Part shown: positions 35,322-43,600 of the stretch, piece after piece
Position numbering within the stretch: position 1 is the stretch's first letter
How the letters are laid out: each line of letters begins with the position of its first letter
DNA from: Candidatus Poribacteria bacterium
GTDB lineage: Bacteria > Poribacteria > WGA-4E > WGA-3G
NCBI GenBank assembly: GCA_022825825.1
Contig: JAJDWA010000027.1
Coordinates: forward strand, 64,572-128,571
Reading direction: 5' to 3'
DNA: 64,000 nucleotides
The notes under the pieces: generated by a model
Told to the model about the DNA's origin: nothing
Database searches by the model: none
Seen by the model: only the letters and a program-made list of their open reading frames with translations
Translations under genes and position numbers: made by a program

Positions 35322-35350
35322 AGTATAACAGATTTATATAAAGTATGCAA
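35322..35350 (-). promoter_or_regulatory. Candidate promoter of the superoxide dismutase gene
   Basis: Minus-strand TTGCAT (35350-35345) and TATACT (35327-35322) with a 17-base spacer, about 36 bases before the start codon. Confidence 0.6.
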
Positions 35351-35357
35351 GTTTTTT

Positions 35358-35407
35358 GGGTGTGTAAAGTTTTTTGCATGAATTGAAGGGTGTGTAAAGT
35401 TTTTGCA
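35358..35407. promoter_or_regulatory. Tandem 20-base direct repeats upstream of the superoxide dismutase promoter
   Basis: GGGTGTGTAAAGTTTTTTGC (from 35358) and GGGTGTGTAAAGTTTTTGCA (from 35388) recur with a 30-base period, close to three helical turns, so both would face the same side of the DNA. They begin 7 bases upstream of the -35 box of the dismutase gene and about 80 bases upstream of the divergent DUF423 gene. This is the geometry of a paired transcription-factor site. The factor is not identifiable. Confidence 0.5.
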
Positions 35408-35488
35408 CAAGTCGTTATCTTAAGAATTTATTACCCAAATTCTATTTGTATCAGGTATAATAATTATAAACTTATGAAGGCAGGAACT

Positions 35489-35857
35489 ATGAAAAATCTT
35501 TTCTTTGCACTCGGTTCAGCATTTAGTTTACTTAGCGTTGTGTTCGGTGCTTTTGGCGCGCACACACTCGAAAAGAAACTATCCGAGGAAATGTTGCACA
35601 TTTTTGAGGTTGGCGTGCGATACCAGATGTATCACGGGATAGGATTGATTGTTGTTGCATGGGCATTGTCGCAATGGCAAAACTCGTTGACAACAGCTGC
35701 GGGATGGTGTTTTATTGCAGGTATTCTAATCTTTTCAGGTAGTCTTTACATTTACAGTTTGACTAACACGTCTTGGCTCGGTGCAATCACACCGATTGGC
35801 GGATTAGCATTCATCGCTGGATGGGGATGTTTAATAATAGCAGTCTTTCGGAAGTGA
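35489..35857 (+). CDS. DUF423 (YwdK-type) membrane protein
   Basis: 122 residues, four hydrophobic segments. MKNLFFALGSAFSLLSVVFG, AFGAHTLEKKLSEE and YQMYHGIGLIVV are typical of DUF423, as is IFSGSLYIYSLTN. The ATG at 35489 is preceded by GAAGG at 8 bases; longer frames to GTG 35390 run through the regulatory repeats and are not credible. Function is unknown. The gene is convergent with the WD40 gene, with 5 bases between the stops. Confidence 0.9.
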   Translation: MKNLFFALGSAFSLLSVVFGAFGAHTLEKKLSEEMLHIFEVGVRYQMYHGIGLIVVAWALSQWQNSLTTAAGWCFIAGILIFSGSLYIYSLTNTSWLGAITPIGGLAFIAGWGCLIIAVFRK

Positions 35858-35862
35858 AAATG

Positions 35863-37926
35863 TTAATTTTTTACTTGTGCGATTTTCTCCCAATCCCAAA
35901 GCAGGATAGTGCCATCTTCACTCGCGCTGGCTAAGGTTTTTCCATCTGCTGAAAACACGAAATCTTTAATCAATCTGGTATGCCCTTTATGTGAAGACAT
36001 ACGTTGTCCTGTGCGGACATCCCATAATTGGATTATTCCATCTACACCGTACGCCACAAGCACTTTACCATCTGGAGAAAATTGGAAGGTCCCAATCCCC
36101 GCCTCTGTTGAGAGTGTTCTGAGTAGCCCACCTGTTGCTACATCCCACAAATAAATTTCCTTATACCCTCTACTGGCCAGGGTTCTTCCATCTGGCGAAA
36201 ATACTAACTTCCTACTACCTTCTTTATGTCCAGTAAGCGTAAGACGAGTACTAAATGTTTCCAAGTCCCATAGGTAGATTGTAACACCATCCCCTGCACT
36301 TGCGAGTGTTCTTCTGTCCGGCGAGAATGCTAATGCAAGTATGACACCCCGATGTCCTTCAAGTGTCCATTGCGGGCGGATTGTTTTGAAATTGAAGAAA
36401 AATCTTTTTAAGAACGAACGTGGCGGTTCGCCAATGTCCCACAAATGAATTATACGAATATAATTTCCCATAGATGCGCTCGCTAACATCTTTTCATCTA
36501 AAGAAAATGCGAATACAGGATTTAGGGGCCTTGACGAATATCCATGCCCTTTCAAGTTAGTCTTGAAACGTCTGTTGAGTATATCCCACAACCTTAATTT
36601 TCTTTCTGATAGGTCATGCATAGCAAGTGTGGTGGCATTTGGTGAAATTTTCTCAGAACTATTAAAACCCAGGTAGGATACAGACAGCTGGTGTCCTTTA
36701 TCAATATCCCAATGCCGAATCTGAGTATGCATAGTATCTATGCTGGTCAAGGTATTTTCTCCTTTTGGAGTAGCAATGTCCGAGATTCCATCTAAATGTT
36801 CCCTACAAGTAAAATGTTGTTTACCAGTCGTAGTATCCCATGCCCGAATTGTTCCATCGTAGCTGCCAGAAAGCAGCATTTTCCCATCGGGCGAAAACGC
36901 CAATGTAAAGACCTCACTTTTATGCTTTTTGAGCATTAACGTGGGCAGATATTGGCCTATTTTTCCTCCCACCCCTTGTTGTTTTGCGGTGGTATTCCAC
37001 AAGCGGACACTCCCATCTCGACACCCGCTCGCAAGTAATTTGCCATTCGGTGAAAAAGCCAACACAGAGAAACCTGTCCCCGGCGCTTTGAAAGTTGCTT
37101 GAGGTGTGGCGGAATCTACTTCCCACAAATAGATTGATTCGTAATTACAAGCTGCTAATGTTTTACTATCAGGTGAAAAAGCTAAATCTCTTAGCCATCC
37201 GTTTGTAGGTTCTGTCAGGTCATACAGAAGTTTTCCAGTAACAGCATCACACACATGAATTAGAAAACTTCTGTCTTGAATCTCTGGGCTTGTCACAGCC
37301 AGAAAACGTCTGTCTGACGAAAGTGCGATAAATGTATTGTATCCCCCTTTAAAATCAAAGCCCAATTCAATCTCTGAAAAAATCGGAGACGTTGTGTGGT
37401 CACCGATATCTCGGACATGAATCTTTTTATCATTCACTCCCCCGACACTGTAGAGCTTTGTTCCATCCACGGAGAAGACAGCTGAAGTTAAGTGTCTACT
37501 CTTTTCATTTACGAAAGCAGCACGGAGTTCGCCTGTATCTTCATTCCATTGCAGTATCCCTCCTGCAGAGTTGACACCAATAAGTAAACTTCCATCCGGT
37601 GAAAAAGTAACTGCTTTGATATTCTGCCTATCTCCCTTGAATATGGAGATTTCTGTCCCAGTCTGTGCATCATACATCCAGACACCGATAGTGGTTGCCA
37701 CTGCAAACCGTTTGCCATCAGGTGAAAACTTGATGGCATTTATGCTGCCTTTACCTAAACGGGCTTTTGCGCCTTTAGGTAACTCCCATCTGATATATTC
37801 AACATTGGATGGTTGTGGTATTAATTCTGTTGAGTCTCGATTCGCTGCCCAACGGACAAACACAGTGAGTGCCAGCATGCACACAATTACCAACAGTATC
37901 GTAAAGAAGATACGTGAGATTTTCAT
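35863..37926 (-). CDS. Membrane-anchored WD40-repeat protein
   Basis: 687 residues. One N-terminal membrane anchor (MKISRIFFTILLVIVCMLAL) is followed by about twelve WD40 repeats with repeated FSPDGK.L.S / LWD signatures (AFSPDGKMLLSGSYDGTIRA, AFSPDRRTLASAG, VFSADGKTLASASEDG), enough for two seven-blade propellers. With one anchor the propellers should be periplasmic or otherwise extracytoplasmic. They usually serve as protein-binding scaffolds. ATG 37926 has AAGGA upstream. It follows the PBP1C gene on the same strand after 135 bases. Confidence 0.85.
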   Translation of the reverse strand: MKISRIFFTILLVIVCMLALTVFVRWAANRDSTELIPQPSNVEYIRWELPKGAKARLGKGSINAIKFSPDGKRFAVATTIGVWMYDAQTGTEISIFKGDRQNIKAVTFSPDGSLLIGVNSAGGILQWNEDTGELRAAFVNEKSRHLTSAVFSVDGTKLYSVGGVNDKKIHVRDIGDHTTSPIFSEIELGFDFKGGYNTFIALSSDRRFLAVTSPEIQDRSFLIHVCDAVTGKLLYDLTEPTNGWLRDLAFSPDSKTLAACNYESIYLWEVDSATPQATFKAPGTGFSVLAFSPNGKLLASGCRDGSVRLWNTTAKQQGVGGKIGQYLPTLMLKKHKSEVFTLAFSPDGKMLLSGSYDGTIRAWDTTTGKQHFTCREHLDGISDIATPKGENTLTSIDTMHTQIRHWDIDKGHQLSVSYLGFNSSEKISPNATTLAMHDLSERKLRLWDILNRRFKTNLKGHGYSSRPLNPVFAFSLDEKMLASASMGNYIRIIHLWDIGEPPRSFLKRFFFNFKTIRPQWTLEGHRGVILALAFSPDRRTLASAGDGVTIYLWDLETFSTRLTLTGHKEGSRKLVFSPDGRTLASRGYKEIYLWDVATGGLLRTLSTEAGIGTFQFSPDGKVLVAYGVDGIIQLWDVRTGQRMSSHKGHTRLIKDFVFSADGKTLASASEDGTILLWDWEKIAQVKN

Positions 37927-38061
37927 GTTCAATTTCCTTTTGCACTATAATTTCAAATAGTTTACCACAAAACATGGCTAAAGCATAGTCTTTTGAAAAC
38001 GGGAGGGCAGCATCAAACAGGCAAGGTATACTAAGGAAAATGGAAGGAATTTGCTATTTCA

Positions 38062-40437
38062 TTAACGCTTGGTAATTATAAGCGGGAGGCTTGTTGATCT
38101 GCCAGCACCGTCAATACATGTCAATTCATGTTTTCCGGCAATAGGGGTTAAAAACGTTGGATCTACCGCTTTTCCTTTGAAGATAAGCTCACCGTTCAGG
38201 AACCAGAAAATCTCCTGCGTATCACCCGATACTGAAGCAGATAACCTAATCTTTTGATACTCCACTGGAACGTCAGAACGAATATAATACACAGTGTCAC
38301 GTGCTGGAGATAGGATAATTGGCTGTGTGCCAGCAAGGAGGCGTGTGCAGTCAGCATTATGTGGGGGAAGTTGGGGGACAGCAAACCCGTTTGCGCTTAA
38401 CCATGTTGCTACCTCTGCAGGCCATACTTCAATCGTTCCCTCACGGAACTGTCTTCCGGGCCGGCACGATGAGCAGAGGCGTTCGCCTGTTGCTATATCT
38501 ACCTGTATGTTTTTGTGTATATGGCACTCACGGACGGAAGATACTCCAGGGATATATACATCAGATGTTGAAGTTAGGCAGTAAGGCGACAGTGGCAACC
38601 CTGTTAGTGCACAGACCAGACGAGTCTTAAGGTTAGTAGGTTCTGTGAACCACTGATGTGCTTTTTCGCCAGATAGTGCTGTGAAAAGTGCGAAAAGAAT
38701 CGGTGCTGCTGCTTCAGAACCCCTGAGAATAGGTGCGCCCGTACCATTGAAATTGCCGATCCACACACCGATAGTCAGTTCTGGCGAATAACCGATACTC
38801 CATGCATCTCTATGTCCATAAGATGTTCCCGTTTTCCACGCGACTTTCGGCATGGTGCCGGTCCGCTCAAAAGATTCGGGAAAATCGGGACGCTTCAAGG
38901 TCGTCAACATTTCAGTGACAATCCAACTGGTTTCAGGTCGCAACAGACGCGACACAGATGAAGCAGCAGGTGCAGAACCAGATGTTTTCTCTCTTTTTTT
39001 ATTAACTGTATTGCTATCTACTATTATTTTATATGGTGCAAACTCACCCATATTTGCTAATCCCGCATAAAGGTTTGTTAACTCAAGCAGATTGATACCA
39101 CATCCGCCAAGTACAAGCGAAAGTCCATATTCTTCTTGATCTGAAAGAGTAGAAATGCCAGCATGCTTAAGGAATCCGAAAAGGTGATTTTTACCCATCT
39201 TAGCGTAGAGATTGACAGCAGGAACATTGAGGGAACGTGCTAACGCTTCTCGCGCCGTAACATACCCTGTGAATTTTTCATCATAATTTATAGGCGTGTA
39301 TCCGGCATAATCAACAAGCACATCAAATAACAGTGTCTGCGGTGTAATTAATCCTTTGTCAATCGCGAGTGCGTAGACAAAAGGTTTGAGCGTTGACCCG
39401 GGTGATCGCAAGGCAAGTGTCCCATTAACTTGTCCCGCAGATGCCTTATCAAAAAAATCATGCGAACCGACCATAGCGAGCACCTCACGGCTTTTTGTAT
39501 CCAGAACCACGACTGCCCCTGTTGAAACACCTTGCCTTTGTAAAGGGCGTAAACGTTCCTGTAAAATTCGTTCAGCAGTATCTTGATAACGTTGATCTAT
39601 TGTTGTGTGTATCCACTGATTTCCAGCATTTTCAGATGTAGAAGATGGCTGTCTGCTGGTAAGGAGTCGAGATAGATGTGGTGCTTTGAAAGGGAGTGGG
39701 TAACGTCTTGTTGGTATCGGTTCTTGTCCAGCCTCTTGCAGCTGCTGCTCAGATATTTTTCCTGCATCTTTCATGCGGAGCAGGACCTTCTTTCTCGCCT
39801 TGCGTGCACGTTCAGGAAATCGATCGAGACGCAAACGTTCAGGTGAATTTGGAATTGCGGCTAAAAGTGCAGCTTCTCCGAGGCTAAGCGCACTTTGTGG
39901 TTTGTTAAAATAAAGACGTGCTGCCGCACCTGAACCGACAATGTTTCCACCATAGGGCAACATATTGAAGTAAAACGTCAAAATCTCCGATTTTGTGTAG
40001 GTCAGTTCCAGTTGAATAGCTCGAAACATTTCAATAAATTTATTTGGCAACGTCCGATCCTTTGGTTCCATAAGTCGTGCAAGTTGCATTGTGATTGTAG
40101 AACCGCCCCGCACAATTCTTCTCGCTTTGAGATTGTCTATGGTCGCGCTTACAAGCGAAACAGGATTGATACCCCAATGATGATAAAACCATTGATCTTC
40201 ATAAGTCAACATTGCGGTTTGGAACCGAGGTGAAATTGCATCAAGAGAAGTTTCAGGCAATCGCCACATATCGTCAGGCGATGTGAAAGCGCGAAGCCAT
40301 GCACCGTTTCTATCAAGCACAACAGTTGATGGGAGAGATTGGAGTTTTTCCTTAGGCAGTGGAAAAAACCAGTTAGCAAGCGCAAAAAGACAGAACGGCA
40401 TCAGGCAAAATGCAAAAAGGGACCATCTTTTTCGCAT
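38062..40437 (-). CDS. pbpC: Penicillin-binding protein 1C
   Basis: 791 residues from ATG 40437, chosen because AGGA lies 6 bases upstream; an ATG 66 bases earlier lacks a binding site. One membrane anchor (residues about 3-22) is followed by a GT51 glycosyltransferase with EDQWFYHHWGIN and RGGSTITMQLARL, and a transpeptidase with SPGSTLKPF (SxxK), SLN and KTGTSYGHRDAW (KTG). The last 120 residues match the PBP1C C-terminal domain (BiPBP_C). It polymerises and crosslinks peptidoglycan. The alpha-2-macroglobulin gene immediately upstream is the classical pbpC partner. Confidence 0.95.
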   Translation of the reverse strand: MRKRWSLFAFCLMPFCLFALANWFFPLPKEKLQSLPSTVVLDRNGAWLRAFTSPDDMWRLPETSLDAISPRFQTAMLTYEDQWFYHHWGINPVSLVSATIDNLKARRIVRGGSTITMQLARLMEPKDRTLPNKFIEMFRAIQLELTYTKSEILTFYFNMLPYGGNIVGSGAAARLYFNKPQSALSLGEAALLAAIPNSPERLRLDRFPERARKARKKVLLRMKDAGKISEQQLQEAGQEPIPTRRYPLPFKAPHLSRLLTSRQPSSTSENAGNQWIHTTIDQRYQDTAERILQERLRPLQRQGVSTGAVVVLDTKSREVLAMVGSHDFFDKASAGQVNGTLALRSPGSTLKPFVYALAIDKGLITPQTLLFDVLVDYAGYTPINYDEKFTGYVTAREALARSLNVPAVNLYAKMGKNHLFGFLKHAGISTLSDQEEYGLSLVLGGCGINLLELTNLYAGLANMGEFAPYKIIVDSNTVNKKREKTSGSAPAASSVSRLLRPETSWIVTEMLTTLKRPDFPESFERTGTMPKVAWKTGTSYGHRDAWSIGYSPELTIGVWIGNFNGTGAPILRGSEAAAPILFALFTALSGEKAHQWFTEPTNLKTRLVCALTGLPLSPYCLTSTSDVYIPGVSSVRECHIHKNIQVDIATGERLCSSCRPGRQFREGTIEVWPAEVATWLSANGFAVPQLPPHNADCTRLLAGTQPIILSPARDTVYYIRSDVPVEYQKIRLSASVSGDTQEIFWFLNGELIFKGKAVDPTFLTPIAGKHELTCIDGAGRSTSLPLIITKR

Positions 40438-40603
40438 AATCTTCCTAATTTTGATGATCAAAGAAGTTGGGAAATGAGAAAAATGGGAGTTTGTCAGTTT
40501 CATGATTGGTATTATAGTGGGAGAGTGGAAGGGAACCCTTCTACTCCCCCGCGGCTGTTGACAGCGAATTTGGGCTAAGACTTTTATGCATCTGATTACA
40601 AAA

Positions 40604-43600
40604 CTACTCGACTACTTTGAGCTTACCACTACCAGCGACAGAAGATTTTGTTGGGTCATACATGGCTTCTGCAGAAACAGGCGGCAAAGTAAAAGTTCCG
40701 CGGGTTACAGCTCGCAGCGCATAATGGAATTTCCGTTCCCGTTGACGTTGGAAAGCACCGAAGAAGATAAGTCGATCATCTCGGATATCAACGTAATCCG
40801 GTTTAAAGTCTTGCGTTTTCAACCACGGAATTCCCGCGCGCGAGGCTAACCTTGCATTCTCAATTTCAAACCCCGCAGGTAACATGTCTACGACAACAAC
40901 ATTTTCGAGATTGGATGTGAGTGCCTTTACTGTAATTTCTGCGATCACTAACTCCCCATGTCGGAATTCATCATCATAAGGTATTCCATCCTCATTCAGA
41001 TAGCGTCTCCGCACCTCTAAATCACGATCATATTCCTCAAAAAAGGAATCCCGTCGAATTCCGAAGGCTGACCAATAGTAATAGCAACTGCCTTTACCTT
41101 CAATCGCAATTTTGACCTGTGCGCCATCCCAATCTGTATTAGCAAATCGAACTGATGGCGTTGCTGAATCAAAATTAGCGAGATGATTACCATTTAGGGT
41201 AATCTTGCCTGTGTAATTGCCATCCATTTTCTTTTTCAGTATTTTACCGAGCGCAAGGAAAGCAAACGCATTCTCTTGAGTCGTCCCCCATCGTTTTCTT
41301 TGAGACGCAGCATTACTAAGATTACTAACAAGCATGGGGATTGATGGGTGGTTTTCGTTGACTTCCGCGAGTACATCGAGGATAATTGCCTGTGAACGAG
41401 TAGGTGAATCGAAGTTTGTGCCTGTTTCACGATTTCCGCCGTTCTGAGACGAAACAGAAATAGGTAGCATGGAAAGTGCTGTCTCCAACTCACCACTGAG
41501 TGCGAATGCCCCCGCTAATTGAAATTGGCTATAATCATTTAGGCTGCTGAGGAGATTATTTTTTAAGTAGTGCATCATGGGTTTTTCTGGTTCCCCGGCT
41601 GCCGCTAACACATAGCATGCATAGACTACTTGCGCAATCTGATATCGTTTGCCAGTTGACATTTGTTTTGCTTGCTCTTTTAATCCATCAATCAACCCAT
41701 TGTAGACGCGATCAGAAACTTCATAGCCAGCTTTGCGCGCTTCCACCAAGAAGTGGGAAGCATATACACTACTCCAATGGTTTATGTAACGTCCACCCGG
41801 CCAATAAGAAAAATGATTTTGCGGTGTCAGCATACTTTCAAGTTTAGCAATACCAGACGTAATATAATAATCAACTCTTTCATCCGAAGCGAGTTCTGGG
41901 TCAACAGTACGCGCAACGTCGCTAAAGTAGAGTAGCGGAAACACTTTGCTTGTGGTCTGCTCAAGACATCCATAAGGATACTTAAGCAGATAGCGAAGCC
42001 CACCGGCAAATTCAATTGCAGGAAAAGGTGAAACAGTAAGTGTAAACTCAGAAGACTCCGGTAGCAAATTGGAAGGAAACACGAAGTCACCAGTATTGCC
42101 TACGCTAACTACGCCATTCCCAGTCTCAGTCACCGGCGGTACAGCGGAGCGGAGTGGCAGCTGAACAGACATCTGTGTGCTTTCGTTATTCCCAGAAGCA
42201 GACAACGTGAAAGAGGTTTTGCCTATTGCATCATGTGAAAGCAGTTCAAAAATGAGCTGTGCTTCCTTCCCTGCTGCGATCTGTACCTGTTTTTGAGCCA
42301 TGTTTTGTTGGACTTGAGGTTCCGATTCTATATCCCTGGATAGGAGTTTCACATCACCTGTTGCTTGTAACTTGACATGGAAATTGCCATCTTTGCCAGT
42401 GCCATTGTGAACACTCACAGGGAATTGGATATGGTCTCCACCTGAAAGGAAACGTGGGAATGTTGGTGTTAGGACTACCGGCTCACGAACAGTCATAAAT
42501 TTCTCGGCAGAACCGTAGTATGCCCCGGAAAAAGCAACAGCCATCAGACGTATTGAACCGTTGAACTGCGGAACATGGAAACTTGCTGTGCCTCTTCCGT
42601 AACGATCAGTTTTCAGAATCCCTGACCAGAGTGAAACGGGTTTCACTCGCATGACACTGGAAGTGTTAAGTCGTTTCGCGCGTCCACTTAAGCGCCCCAT
42701 TCCATCACCACCTACGCTGGAATCACCTTGCACAGCTTCAATTTCGGGTAAAATAGCGGAGTAGAGATCATAGGCGCGTGTTTTCAGACCACGCTGCCGG
42801 TAAAAGTAACCGTGTGGATCGGGAACACGAAAATCCGTTAACTGAAGTATCCCTTCATCAACCGCAGCAATGGTAACACGCGAGAACGCACTTTGTCCTC
42901 CGCGCACGCGGAATTTGACAGTTACATCGCTATTAGGACGAATTTCTTCAGGAGCATCTAATTCAATAGAAAAACGGTTGGATTTTGCGTCCAGTTTGAG
43001 CGAAGTAATACCAAAAGCACGCACTGGCGCGTGTTCTTCCAAAGACTCTGTTGAACGAATTAATGTTCCAGAAAGATATATATTCGGTTTATAACTGGAC
43101 TTAACTGGAATGCTTAGGCTTGCAGTATTCCCTCTTAAGTTGAAAGTGCGGTAACTCAAAATCTTTTCCCGCTCTGTTGTCAATATTAGCTTGCCGGGAA
43201 ATGGTGCTTTAATCTGAAGTTTCGCAATTTCTCCAGGTAGATATGCTTGTTTATCTAACGTCATCTCAAGCAAACTTGGATTTTCCATTGACAAAGGAAC
43301 TGATCCCCAACCTGTGGTTTCCAGTTTGAGTTCCGTTTTAGAGCCAGATTCGATATCTTCTAAACGGACACGGTATTCACCGTATTCGGAAGGTGTAAAG
43401 ATAAATTTTCCCATCTCTGCTGTTGAAACAAATTGATGGGATTCCAAAGATGTCAACTGTTCATCTGATACGTACTCATAGCGCCCTTGTGAATTTCTAC
43501 GCATTATGGTATTCCAGTGAACTTTGTAAACAGTGAGTACTAAGTCACGTCCAGCTGCTATATTTCCATTTTTATCCACAGCAATATAGTTAAAGGAAAC

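Noticed and set aside
35390..35488. N-terminal extension of the DUF423 protein from GTG 35390
   Set aside because: It would translate the regulatory repeats, has no ribosome binding site and is absent from the family.
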